Origin: Acidobacteria bacterium RIFCSPLOWO2_12_FULL_66_21
GTDB lineage: Bacteria; Acidobacteriota; Vicinamibacteria; Vicinamibacterales; 2-12-FULL-66-21
DNA length: 64,000 nt
Assembly (NCBI GenBank): GCA_001767455.1
Contig: MELC01000091.1
Span: 62,001 to 126,000 of the forward strand
Reading direction: 5' to 3'
The notes beneath the pieces were generated by a model. The model saw nothing but the letters and a program-made list of their open reading frames with translations. It was not told where the DNA came from and did no database searches. Below are positions 53,870 to 62,260 of the stretch, piece after piece. Position 1 is the stretch's first letter. The number at the start of each line of letters is the position of its first letter. The translations under genes and the position numbers were made by a program.

Positions 53870-54866
53870 CCGTGAGCGTCAGGCCCTGCCGTTCGATGTG
53901 GAAGTCGAGCACCCGCGCGCCGGAGTCGGCGAGCGCCCGGCGGATCGCCGGCACGTCCGCCGGATCGCCGAGGCAGAAGAGACAGCCGCCGCCCCCCGCG
54001 CCGCACACCTTTCCGCCAATCGCGCCGGCGCGCTCCGCCGCCGACAGCATCGCGTCGATTTCGGGAGTGGTCACGCCGGGCGCGAGTGTCTTCCGGTTGG
54101 TCCATTCGCTGGCGATCTGGCGGCCCACCTCCGGCCAGTCCCGCCGCTCCAGCGCGTGACGCATGGCCGCGGCAATGTCGCGGATACGGCCGAACGCCTC
54201 CTGCACGGCGCGGTCACCGTCGATGTGCCGCTTGGTCACTTCCCAGTTGTTGATCCCGGAATTGCGCGAGGCGTTCGTGTAGGCCAGGACGAGCCGCTGC
54301 TCGAGCTCCGCCGCCTCCACCGGCAGCGCGACGCGGCGCACGCCGTCGACGCGCAGCTCCACGGCCGAAATACCGCCGTAGAGCGCGGGACGGTAATCCT
54401 GCACCCCGGTCGGCACGTCGATCGCCTGCGCCTCCACGTTCATGGCGATCTGCATGAGTCCGTCGTCGGATTGGGGTACGCCCGCCCACTTCGCCAGCGC
54501 GCCGCAGACCGCGATATTCAGCGCCGACGACCCGGCGATGCCGGCGCCGACCGGCGACTCGCACCGGGTGCGCAGATCGATTCCCTCGCCCTGGAAGTAA
54601 TGGAGAAGCCGCCCCAGCAGCTTCAGGTCGTGGTTGTCGCGCAACTCCGACCAGTGCGCCACCTCGACGCGGGTCCCCGTGTCCTCCGACTCGATCACCA
54701 GGCGGCGATCGGTGCGCGTCGTGAGCGAACAGCGGGCCCGGAGGCTGATGGCGGCGTTCAACGTCTGCGCGCCATCGTGGAAGAGGTATAAGGGCCAGAT
54801 GTCGAGCGTGCCGCCCGCGAGGTCGATTCTTGTGGGGGCCGACGCCTCGATCTTCACGTGGGCCAT
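53862..54866 (-). CDS. GHMP-family sugar kinase
   Basis: 334 residues. GHMP fold: substrate loop 'APTRIDLAGGTLDIWPLYL' (about 10-28), ATP motif 'PVGAGIAGSSALNIAVC' (about 104-119) and C-terminal 'GKVCGAGGGGCLFCLGDP' (about 288-305). Resembles HddA/galactokinase-type kinases of sugars or sugar phosphates. It lies divergent from the nagZ-ldcA-mpl wall-recycling genes, so a recycled amino sugar is a possible substrate, but this is inference. TATAAT overlaps the first codon, so the true start may be GTG 54857 on a leaderless mRNA (331 residues). Confidence 0.85.
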   Translation of the reverse strand: MAHVKIEASAPTRIDLAGGTLDIWPLYLFHDGAQTLNAAISLRARCSLTTRTDRRLVIESEDTGTRVEVAHWSELRDNHDLKLLGRLLHYFQGEGIDLRTRCESPVGAGIAGSSALNIAVCGALAKWAGVPQSDDGLMQIAMNVEAQAIDVPTGVQDYRPALYGGISAVELRVDGVRRVALPVEAAELEQRLVLAYTNASRNSGINNWEVTKRHIDGDRAVQEAFGRIRDIAAAMRHALERRDWPEVGRQIASEWTNRKTLAPGVTTPEIDAMLSAAERAGAIGGKVCGAGGGGCLFCLGDPADVPAIRRALADSGARVLDFHIERQGLTLTGG

Positions 54867-54870
54867 TATA
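54865..54870 (-). promoter_or_regulatory. TATAAT overlapping the GHMP kinase ATG
   Basis: On the minus strand TATAAT ends at 54865 within the annotated ATG. Transcription about 7 nt downstream would begin at the GTG at 54857, giving a leaderless message. Confidence 0.5.
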
Positions 54871-54974
54871 TTCGTTCGTTGCTCGTTGCTCGTTGCTCGT
54901 TGCGCTCGACGAGCCACGAGCCACGAGCCACGGCGCCGCGAGCGGCGAGTGCGAGCTGCGAGCCGCGAGCTGCG
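54871..54974. repeat. Heptamer array (GTTGCTC / GAGCCAC)
   Basis: GTTGCTC units then GAGCCAC and GCGAGCTG-type units in the divergent gap between the GHMP kinase and nagZ. It occupies the -35 regions of both TATAAT boxes. Confidence 0.85.
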
Positions 54975-54980
54975 TATAAT
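54975..54980 (+). promoter_or_regulatory. TATAAT six bases before nagZ ATG
   Basis: Perfect -10 hexamer ending 6 nt before ATG 54987, so the expected start of transcription coincides with the start codon. No convincing -35 is seen in the flanking array. Confidence 0.55.
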
Positions 54981-54986
54981 GTGTCG

Positions 54987-56081
54987 ATGTCTTTGAGGGA
55001 TCTGCGCCGCCATGCGGGGCAGCTCGCGCTCGTCGGGTTCGACGGCCATTCGATCCCGGCCGAGGTGAAGAGCCTGGCGCGCGAGTTCGACCTGGGCGGC
55101 ATCATTCTGTTCGCGCGCAACGTGGAAAGCGCGGAGCAGGTCGCCGAGCTCGCGCGGGAAGCGCAGACGCTCGCCCGGGAGATCCCGCTCTGGGTCAGTG
55201 TCGATCAGGAAGGCGGGCGCGTCGCGCGCCTGAAATCGCCGTTCACCGTGTGGCCTCCGATGATTACCCTCGGGCGCAGCGGCGAGGTCGCGCTGGCCGA
55301 GCGGTTCGCCAGGGCGCTCGCGACCGAGCTGAAGGCCGTGGGGATCTCGCTCGACTACACCCCCGTGCTCGACATTCACACCAATCCCAGGAACCCGGTC
55401 ATCGGCGATCGCGCGCTGGCTGAGACCGCCGAGGACGTGGCGCGCCTCGGGTCCGCGATCGTGCGGACGCTCCAGGCGGAGGGGATTGCCGCGTGCGGCA
55501 AGCACTTCCCGGGGCACGGCGACACGAGCACCGATTCCCATCACGAGCTGCCGGTTGTCGATCATCCGCCGGACCGGCTGGACGCGGTGGAGCTCGTGCC
55601 GTTCAAGGCCGCGATCGACGCGGGAGTGGCGTCGATCATGACCGCGCACATCCTGGTCCCGGCGCTGGACGACGAGCGGCCCGCCACGTTGTCGCCGGCG
55701 ATCGTGGAGGGCCTCCTCAAACGCACGCTCGGTTACCAGGGCCTCGTCCTCAGCGACGATCTGGAGATGCGCGCGATTGCGGGACGGTACGGGATGGAGG
55801 AGGCAATGGTCGCCGCGATTGCCGCCGGATGCGACGCCGTGCTGATGTGCGGAACCGACCACGCGCAGCAGGCGGCCGCCCTCGAAGCCGTGATTCACGC
55901 GGTCGAGCAGGAGGCCCTTCCGTTCAAGCGCGTCGAGGACGCGTTGACGCGCCATCGCCGCGTCAAGGAGCGCTTCCTTCGGCCGCCGCGGCCGCGCCCG
56001 CTGACCGGCGGCGCCCTGCGCATGCTGCTCGGACGCGACGAGCATCAGGCCGTCGCCGCGGAAATGGCGAGGTTCGCGTAG
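54987..56081 (+). CDS. nagZ: Beta-N-acetylhexosaminidase NagZ
   Basis: 364-residue GH3 enzyme that removes GlcNAc from anhydro-muropeptides in the cytoplasm. Motifs 'VSVDQEGGRVARL', 'DYTPVLDIHTNPRNPVIGDRAL', 'GKHFPGHGDTSTDSHHELPVV' (catalytic Asp-His loop), nucleophile Asp in 'LSDDLEM'. No signal peptide at the chosen start. First of nagZ-ldcA-mpl. Confidence 0.94.
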   Translation: MSLRDLRRHAGQLALVGFDGHSIPAEVKSLAREFDLGGIILFARNVESAEQVAELAREAQTLAREIPLWVSVDQEGGRVARLKSPFTVWPPMITLGRSGEVALAERFARALATELKAVGISLDYTPVLDIHTNPRNPVIGDRALAETAEDVARLGSAIVRTLQAEGIAACGKHFPGHGDTSTDSHHELPVVDHPPDRLDAVELVPFKAAIDAGVASIMTAHILVPALDDERPATLSPAIVEGLLKRTLGYQGLVLSDDLEMRAIAGRYGMEEAMVAAIAAGCDAVLMCGTDHAQQAAALEAVIHAVEQEALPFKRVEDALTRHRRVKERFLRPPRPRPLTGGALRMLLGRDEHQAVAAEMARFA

Positions 56082-56086
56082 CGCCC

Positions 56087-57010
56087 ATGCGCAAGCCGCG
56101 CGCGCTCAGGTTCGGAGACCGCGTCGCGATCGTGGCGCCGGCGAGCCCGTTCGCCCGTGACGAGTTCGATGCCGGTGTCGCGGAACTGCGCGCGCTGGGA
56201 TTCGAGCCGGTCTGGGACGAGAGCGTCTTCGCCCGCGACCGCTACCTGGCGGGGGCCGCCGAAGCCCGCGCCGAGGCGTTCCGGCGCGCATGGGCGGACC
56301 CGGCCGTCGCGGCGCTCGTGGCGGCGCGAGGCGGTTACGGCAGCGTGCAGTTGCTGCCGCTGCTGGATCGCGAGCCGATTCTCGAGGCCCCGAAGGCGTT
56401 CATCGGGTACAGCGATACCACGTCGCTCCTCTCCTGGCTGACGCTGTCGTGCGGCATCACGTCCTTTCACGGGCCCATGCTCGAGCGCCGGTTCTCCCGC
56501 GGCGACGCCGGGTACGATCGCGACAGTTTCCTGCGCTGCCTCTGTCGCGCCGAGCCGGCCGGGCCGATTGCGCACCCGCACCTCGTCGCGCTGCGCGCGG
56601 GAGAAGCGACGGGCATGCTCGTCGGTGGCACGTTGAGCATCATCGTGGCATCGCTCGGTACGCCGTACGCGTTCGATCCGCCTCGCGGCTGCGTGCTGTT
56701 TCTCGAGGACGTGGACGAACGCCCGTACCGCGTCGATCGCATGCTGACGCAGCTGCGGTTGAGCGGGATTCTCGGGCGGGCCTCCGCGCTTGTCTTTGGC
56801 GAGCTGAAGGGCTGCGACGAGCCTGGCGGCGACCCGGCGATCCGTGACGTCGTCGTGTCCCTGACGCGCGATTTTCCCGGGCCGGTGCTCTTCGGACTGC
56901 CGTCGGGTCATACCGGCGGCGCCATCGTGACGCTGCCGCTCGGCGTTCGCGCGCGCGTGCTGACTGGCGGCGCGCCGGCGTTGATCATCGAAGAGGCTGC
57001 GGTTTGCTGA
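56087..57010 (+). CDS. ldcA: LD-carboxypeptidase (peptidase S66)
   Basis: 307 residues. Removes terminal D-Ala from tetrapeptides during peptidoglycan recycling. S66 features: 'LVAARGGYGSVQLLPLLD', nucleophile Ser in 'IGYSDTTSLLSWL', Glu in 'LVFGELKGC', His in 'GLPSGHTGGAIVTLPLG'. 5 bp after nagZ and 1 bp before mpl, so one operon. Confidence 0.93.
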   Translation: MRKPRALRFGDRVAIVAPASPFARDEFDAGVAELRALGFEPVWDESVFARDRYLAGAAEARAEAFRRAWADPAVAALVAARGGYGSVQLLPLLDREPILEAPKAFIGYSDTTSLLSWLTLSCGITSFHGPMLERRFSRGDAGYDRDSFLRCLCRAEPAGPIAHPHLVALRAGEATGMLVGGTLSIIVASLGTPYAFDPPRGCVLFLEDVDERPYRVDRMLTQLRLSGILGRASALVFGELKGCDEPGGDPAIRDVVVSLTRDFPGPVLFGLPSGHTGGAIVTLPLGVRARVLTGGAPALIIEEAAVC

Positions 57011-57011
57011 T

Positions 57012-58418
57012 ATGAAACGCATCCACCTGATCGGCATCTGCGGCACCGCCATGGCGACGCTCGCGGCCATGCTCAAGAGCAAGGGGCATGACGTGCGGGG
57101 CTCGGACCACAACGTCTACCCGCCGATGAGCGACTTCCTGCGCCAGCAGGACATCACGATCCTCGAGGGCTACAGCCCGGATCACATCACGGCGGATCTG
57201 GATCTCGTCGTCGTCGGCAACGCGATCTCCCGCCGCAACACCGAGCTCGAGGAAGTGCTCGACCGCAAGATCCGATACTGCTCGCTGCCCGAGGCGGTGC
57301 GCGATCATTTTCTCTGGGCCGCCCGCTCGGTCGTCATCACCGGCACGCACGGCAAGACGACCACGACGTCGCTGGCGGGCTGGCTGCTGGCGCATGGCGG
57401 CGCCGATCCGAGCGTCCTCATCGGCGGCATCGCGGAGAACTTCGAAGGCAGCTATCGCATCGGGGGCGGGCGCGACTTCGTGATCGAGGGAGACGAGTAC
57501 GACAGCGCGTTCTTCGACAAGACCGCGAAGTTCCTGAAGTACCTGCCCGATATCGCCGTGGTCGGCAACATCGAGTTCGATCATGCCGACATCTATGCGG
57601 ATCTCGACGAGATCCGCCTGGCCTTCCGGCGGTTCGTCAATCTCATCCCGCGGCGCGGGCTGCTGCTCCTCGGCGCCGACAACGCCGACGCGCTCGCGCT
57701 CAAGGACAAGGCGCTCTGCCGTGTCGAGACGTTCGGCCTGTCGAACGACGCCGAATGGCAGGCCCACGACATCACGATCGCGAGCGCCTCGACCACGTTC
57801 AGCGTGCGCCGCGGCGGGACGCCGGTCGGCACCTTCGAGGTGCCGCTGCTGGGCTCCTACAACGTACGCAACGCGCTGGCAGCCATCGCCGTCGGCGCGG
57901 CCGTCGGCCTCGCAACCGATACGATGGCCGAGGGCCTGCGGAAATTCCGTGGCGTCCGCCGCCGTCTCCAGCACCGCGGCACCGCCGCGGGCGTCGCGGT
58001 GTACGACGACTTCGCGCACCATCCGACCGCCATCGGCGAAACGCTCGACGGAGTCCGTTCGGCCTTCCCGGACCGGCGCATCTGGGCGATCTTCGAGCCG
58101 CGCTCCGCGACCGCCTGCCGCCGCATCTTCCAGTCGGAATTCGCTCGCGCCCTGTCGAAGGCGGACCGTGTCGTCGTGCCGGCGGTGTTCCGCTCGACGC
58201 TGCCGGAGGCAGAGCGCCTCTCGCCCGAGGCGCTCATCACCGATCTGCAGAGCAACGGCGTCGAGGCGCGATACATTCCCCAGGTCGACGACATCGTGAC
58301 GACGGTCGCGCGGGAAGCCCGCGACGGCGACCTCGTCATCGTGATGTCGAACGGCGGGTTCGACGACATTCACCGGAAGCTCCTCGCCGCGCTCGAGGCG
58401 CGCGCCTCCCGCCGCTAG
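57012..58418 (+). CDS. mpl: UDP-MurNAc:L-Ala-gamma-D-Glu-meso-DAP ligase Mpl
   Basis: 468-residue Mur ligase that reattaches recycled tripeptide to UDP-MurNAc. 'HLIGICGTAMATLAAMLKSKGHDVRGSD' at the N-terminus, ATP loop GTHGKTTTTS (about 113-122), 'EGDEYDSAFFDK', 'GNIEFDHADIY', 'DDFAHHPTAI'. The EGDEYD and 'ICGTAM' patterns separate Mpl from MurC. It implies meso-DAP-type peptidoglycan. Confidence 0.95.
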   Translation: MKRIHLIGICGTAMATLAAMLKSKGHDVRGSDHNVYPPMSDFLRQQDITILEGYSPDHITADLDLVVVGNAISRRNTELEEVLDRKIRYCSLPEAVRDHFLWAARSVVITGTHGKTTTTSLAGWLLAHGGADPSVLIGGIAENFEGSYRIGGGRDFVIEGDEYDSAFFDKTAKFLKYLPDIAVVGNIEFDHADIYADLDEIRLAFRRFVNLIPRRGLLLLGADNADALALKDKALCRVETFGLSNDAEWQAHDITIASASTTFSVRRGGTPVGTFEVPLLGSYNVRNALAAIAVGAAVGLATDTMAEGLRKFRGVRRRLQHRGTAAGVAVYDDFAHHPTAIGETLDGVRSAFPDRRIWAIFEPRSATACRRIFQSEFARALSKADRVVVPAVFRSTLPEAERLSPEALITDLQSNGVEARYIPQVDDIVTTVAREARDGDLVIVMSNGGFDDIHRKLLAALEARASRR

Positions 58419-58425
58419 ACTGCCG

Positions 58426-59112
58426 ATGGAGGATCCGCGGATCGTCCCGGCTGGTGACGCGGCGCTCCTCGTCGAGTTCCCCGCGCGAATCGATCCGGCA
58501 ACGAGCGCGCGCGTGATTGCGCTCGCGGAGGCGGTTCGCGCACGCTCGGGCGCGAAGGTCCGCGACCTCGTGGTCGGGTACTGCTCGCTCACGGTGTACT
58601 TCGACCCACTGACGCTCGATGCCGGCTGGCTCGCGTCCGAGCTGCGCGCGCTCACGGCGAACGTGCCTGCCTCGCTGTCTGCTGACGGCGCGTTGATCGA
58701 TGTCCCGGTGTGTTACGGCGGAGAGTTCGGGCCCGATCTTGGCGAGGTCGCCGCGCGCGCCGCGTGTTCGGAGGAAGAGGTCGTCGCCCTGCACAGCGGC
58801 CGGACCTATCGTGTCTACGTCGTCGGCTTCGTGCCTGGCTTTCCATACATGGCGGCCCTGGATCCGCGCCTTGCCGTTCCGCGCCGGGCCACCCCTCGCA
58901 CGAAGGTCCCCGCGGGTTCGGTGGCGATTGCCGCCGGCCAGACAGGCATCTACCCGATGGAAACGCCGGGCGGATGGCACCTGCTCGGACGCACGCCGCT
59001 GCGTCCCTACGACGCCGCGCGACGCGAACCGTTCCTCTTCAGGCCCGGAGACCGGGTGCGGTTCCAGCCAATCGATCGGGCACAGTTCGAAAAAGTGGCG
59101 GGGGCCCAATGA
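58426..59112 (+). CDS. pxpB: 5-oxoprolinase subunit PxpB
   Basis: 228 residues. KipI/AHS1-type: 'PAGDAALLVEFPARIDPATSARV', 'YCSLTVYFDP', 'PVCYGGEFGPDLGEVAARAACSEEEVV', 'YVVGFVPGFPYM'. With PxpC and PxpA it hydrolyses 5-oxoproline (pyroglutamate) to glutamate. pxpA is absent here and must lie elsewhere or be missing. Confidence 0.93.
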   Translation: MEDPRIVPAGDAALLVEFPARIDPATSARVIALAEAVRARSGAKVRDLVVGYCSLTVYFDPLTLDAGWLASELRALTANVPASLSADGALIDVPVCYGGEFGPDLGEVAARAACSEEEVVALHSGRTYRVYVVGFVPGFPYMAALDPRLAVPRRATPRTKVPAGSVAIAAGQTGIYPMETPGGWHLLGRTPLRPYDAARREPFLFRPGDRVRFQPIDRAQFEKVAGAQ

Positions 59113-60029
59113 GGCACCTCTCCATCGTGCGGCCGGGCATGCTGACGACGATTCAGGATCGCGGGCGCTGGGGACGCCAGGCGAGCGGCGTGCCGGTTGC
59201 CGGTCCGATGGACGTCTATTCCCACCGGCTGGCGAACCGCCTCGTGGGGAACGACGACGACGCGGCAGCGCTCGAAATCACGATCATCGGCCCTGAGCTG
59301 GAAGCGGAAGACGACATGGTGTGCGCCATCGCGGGCGCTGAGTTCGCCGTCGCGGTCGACGGCGTTCCCGCGCCTCTATCCCGGCCCTTCACCCTTGCTT
59401 CAGGCGCCCGGCTTCGCTTCGGCGAGCGCCTGGCCGGCGCGCGGGCGTCGCTGGCGGTTGCCGGCGGGATTGCCGTGGAACCGGTGTTCGGCAGCCGCGC
59501 CACGAGCGTCATCAGCCATATGGGACCGCTCGGAGGCCGGCCGCTGGTTGCCGGAGATCGCCTGCCAATCGGTTCGACGACACCCGGAGGGCTGCCCGCC
59601 GGCACTCCGCTGCCGTTGCCCCGGGGCGGCGCAACAGTGCGCGTCATCCTGGGACCGCACGACCACTGGTTCACTCCTGAAGCGGTCCGCACCTTGCTGG
59701 AGACACGCTTCGTGGTCACGCCGCAGTCGAACCGGATGGGCTACCGGCTGGAAGGCGCGCCGCTCAGCCATTCGGCGGGATCCGACATTCTCTCGGATGC
59801 GACCCCGATTGGCTCGCTGCAGGTCCCCGGCTCCGGCCAGGCCATTCTCCTGATGGCGGATCGACAGACGACCGGCGGGTATCCGAAGATTGCGACCGTC
59901 GTGACCGCGGATCTTCCGATCGCCGGCCAGCTTGCCCCGGGTGACTGGATTGCATTCATGGCGTGCACTCCGGCCGACGCGCTCGAGGCGCTCCACGCGC
60001 AGGAAGCGCGGCTGGCGGGGACGCGATGA
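59109..60029 (+). CDS. pxpC: 5-oxoprolinase subunit PxpC
   Basis: 306 residues. KipA/AHS2-type: 'IVRPGMLTTIQDRGRWGRQASGVPVAGPMD', 'VTPQSNRMGYRLEG', 'LSDATPIGSLQVPGSGQ', 'DRQTTGGYPKIA'. Start set by ATGA overlap with pxpB; overlaps murB by 4 bp. Works with PxpB in 5-oxoprolinase. Confidence 0.94.
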   Translation: MRHLSIVRPGMLTTIQDRGRWGRQASGVPVAGPMDVYSHRLANRLVGNDDDAAALEITIIGPELEAEDDMVCAIAGAEFAVAVDGVPAPLSRPFTLASGARLRFGERLAGARASLAVAGGIAVEPVFGSRATSVISHMGPLGGRPLVAGDRLPIGSTTPGGLPAGTPLPLPRGGATVRVILGPHDHWFTPEAVRTLLETRFVVTPQSNRMGYRLEGAPLSHSAGSDILSDATPIGSLQVPGSGQAILLMADRQTTGGYPKIATVVTADLPIAGQLAPGDWIAFMACTPADALEALHAQEARLAGTR

Positions 60030-60982
60030 CCGATTTCACCGCGCGGCTGCGGCAGGCATTCGGCGACGAGCGCGTGCGCCGCGATGTTCCTCTCGCGCCC
60101 TTCACGACATTCAAGCTCGGCGGCCCGGCCGACTGGCTGCTCGAGGTTCGCGGAGCCGAGGAGCTGCACCGCGCTCTCGAACTCGCCGTCGAGGCGCACG
60201 TGCCGGTCACGGTCCTCGGCGGCGGCTCGAACGTCCTCGTCGCCGACGCCGGTGTGCGCGGCCTCGTCATACGCATGCGCGGCCGGACCGTGCAGCTCGC
60301 CACGCCGACCCTGGTGCGCGCCGATGCCGGGCTCGCGATCAACGGGCTCGTGCGGTGGACGATCTTGCACGGCCTTGCCGGCCTCGAAGCGTGGGCGGGG
60401 ACGCCGGGAACCGTCGGCGGCGCGGTCTTCGGCAACGCGCATTTCCGCGGACGCCTCATCAGCGAGCTTGTCGAAGCCGTCCGGCTGTTCACGCCGTCCG
60501 GCGAGTTGATGGAGGTGCCCGCCATCGAGATGGGATTCGACTACGATTACAGCCGTCTTCAACAGACCCGTGAAATCGCCGTCTCCGCGGATTTCCGGGT
60601 GTCTTCCGGCGAGCCCGCGGCGCTGCGGGAAATCGCGCGCGAATCGCTGGCGTTCCGCAAGCGCACGCAGCCGCTCGAGTCCGCGAGCGCCGGCTGCGTG
60701 TTCCAGAATCCCGATCCCGCCCGGGACCGCGTGCCCGAAGGCATTCCTCCGTCGGCCGGCGCCCTCGTGGATCGCGCGGGCCTGAAGGACGCCCGGGAAG
60801 GGGGCGCGCGCGTCTCGCCCGCGCACGCCAACTTCATCGTGAACGACGGCGGCGCGTCGGCGCGCGACATCCGCGCGCTGATCGACCGCTGCAAGCGGAC
60901 GGTGAAAGAGCGCTTCGGCGTCGAGCTGCGCGAGGAGATCGTCTCACTCGGATTCGGGGGCGAGAGCAGGAACACATGGTGA
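60026..60982 (+). CDS. murB: UDP-N-acetylenolpyruvoylglucosamine reductase MurB
   Basis: 318 residues. FAD enzyme that reduces enolpyruvyl-UDP-GlcNAc to UDP-MurNAc. 'NTTF'-like 'FTTFKLGGPADWLLE', 'VLGGGSNVLVADAGVRGLVI', 'AGTPGTVGGAVFGNA'. The proton-donor position, Ser in E. coli, is Cys224 in 'SAGCVFQNP'; C-terminal 'SPAHANFIVN'. Overlaps murA by 7 bp. Confidence 0.95.
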   Translation: MTDFTARLRQAFGDERVRRDVPLAPFTTFKLGGPADWLLEVRGAEELHRALELAVEAHVPVTVLGGGSNVLVADAGVRGLVIRMRGRTVQLATPTLVRADAGLAINGLVRWTILHGLAGLEAWAGTPGTVGGAVFGNAHFRGRLISELVEAVRLFTPSGELMEVPAIEMGFDYDYSRLQQTREIAVSADFRVSSGEPAALREIARESLAFRKRTQPLESASAGCVFQNPDPARDRVPEGIPPSAGALVDRAGLKDAREGGARVSPAHANFIVNDGGASARDIRALIDRCKRTVKERFGVELREEIVSLGFGGESRNTW

Positions 60983-62238
60983 CCCTCAGGATAGAAGGCG
61001 GCCGTCCGCTGGCCGGCCGCGTCGCCGTCGAAGGGAACAAGAACTCCGCGCTGCCGCTGCTGGCCGCGTGCCTGCTGACGGATCAGGAATGCGTGCTCAC
61101 GAACATGCCGCGCATCCGCGATGTCGACGTGCTCATCGAGCTGCTCGTCGGCCTCGGCGCCGAAGTCGAGCGGCCGGATCCGGCCACGGTGCGCATCCGG
61201 TGCCGCTCCGTGACGAGCGACGAGCCGGATCCGGCGCTCGTCGGGCGGCTTCGCGGATCGGTGCTGCTGCTCGGCCCCCTGCTCGCGCGCCGCGGCGCCG
61301 CGCGGCTGGCGCAGCCCGGCGGCGACTTCCCCGCGCGCCGTACGATCACGACGCACCTCCAGGCGCTCGCGGCGATGGGAGCGGTGGCCGTCGCGGTCGA
61401 AGGGCCGGGCTACGGGCTCGCGGCGCCGGACGGCTTGACCGGCGCGTCGATGTACCTCGACGAGGCGTCGGTCACGGGAACGGAAACGGCGCTGCTCGCC
61501 GCGGCGGCGGCGAAAGGGCGCAGCCAGATCCGTCACGCCGCGATGGAGCCGCACGTCGTCGACCTGTGCCGGTTCCTGCGGGCGATGGGTGTGTCGATCA
61601 CGGGGGAGGGGACCCCGACGATCTGCCTCGAGGCGCCGGCGAGATTCGGCGGCGCCACCCATCGACTCGACGGCGACTACATCGAGGCCGGGAGCTGGGG
61701 AGTCGTCGCCGCGATCACCGGAGGGGAAATCGAAGTGACCGGCGCACGGTCCGAGGCTCTCGAAGTCGTGGCGGCGCCCCTTCGCCTGATGGGGCTGTCG
61801 TGCAGCCACGATGACGATCGACTGGTCGTGAGACCGTCCTGGCTGAAGGCGACGCGGCGGATCACAACGGGACTCTGGCCGGGATTCCCGAGCGACATGG
61901 TCAGCCTGGTGACGGTGCTCGCGACGCAGGCGGACGGCCGCACCCTCGTGCACGACTGGCTGTACGAGCTGCGGCTCTTCGCGCTGGAACAATTGAGCGC
62001 CATGCGTGCCGATCTGTTCCTCTGCGATCCGCACCGCATCATCGTCAGCGGCCCGACGAAATTGAGGGGACGTCATCTGGACAGCCGCGACCTGCGCTCG
62101 GGGATGGCGCTGATTGCCGCGGCGCTCGCGGCGGAAGGGGAGAGCCGGGTGAGGCCGCTCGAGATCGTGGAGCGCGGCTACGCGTCGCTCGTCGAGCGCC
62201 TCACCTCGCTCGGCGCCGTCGTCGAGCGCCTGTCCTAG
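60976..62238 (+). CDS. murA: UDP-GlcNAc 1-carboxyvinyltransferase MurA (Asp-type)
   Basis: 420 residues. Transfers enolpyruvate from PEP to UDP-GlcNAc, the first committed wall step. 'VEGNKNSALPLLAA' (Lys-Asn pair), 'RDVDVLIELL', 'FPSDMVSL' (catalytic Asp), 'LRSGMALIAAALAA'. In the loop 'PGGDFPARR' the usual Cys115 is Asp117, while Arg122 is kept. Cys-to-Asp MurA is insensitive to fosfomycin. The divergent sequence is still long enough for a full inside-out barrel. Confidence 0.92.
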   Translation: MVTLRIEGGRPLAGRVAVEGNKNSALPLLAACLLTDQECVLTNMPRIRDVDVLIELLVGLGAEVERPDPATVRIRCRSVTSDEPDPALVGRLRGSVLLLGPLLARRGAARLAQPGGDFPARRTITTHLQALAAMGAVAVAVEGPGYGLAAPDGLTGASMYLDEASVTGTETALLAAAAAKGRSQIRHAAMEPHVVDLCRFLRAMGVSITGEGTPTICLEAPARFGGATHRLDGDYIEAGSWGVVAAITGGEIEVTGARSEALEVVAAPLRLMGLSCSHDDDRLVVRPSWLKATRRITTGLWPGFPSDMVSLVTVLATQADGRTLVHDWLYELRLFALEQLSAMRADLFLCDPHRIIVSGPTKLRGRHLDSRDLRSGMALIAAALAAEGESRVRPLEIVERGYASLVERLTSLGAVVERLS

Positions 62239-62260
62239 TGGGGACGGGGCGCCTGCGAGG

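Noticed and set aside
53862-56045. GHMP kinase extended N-terminally to 56045
   Set aside because: The extension is antisense to nagZ; the kinase fold begins at 'KIEASAPTRIDLAGG' and TATAAT sits at the short start.
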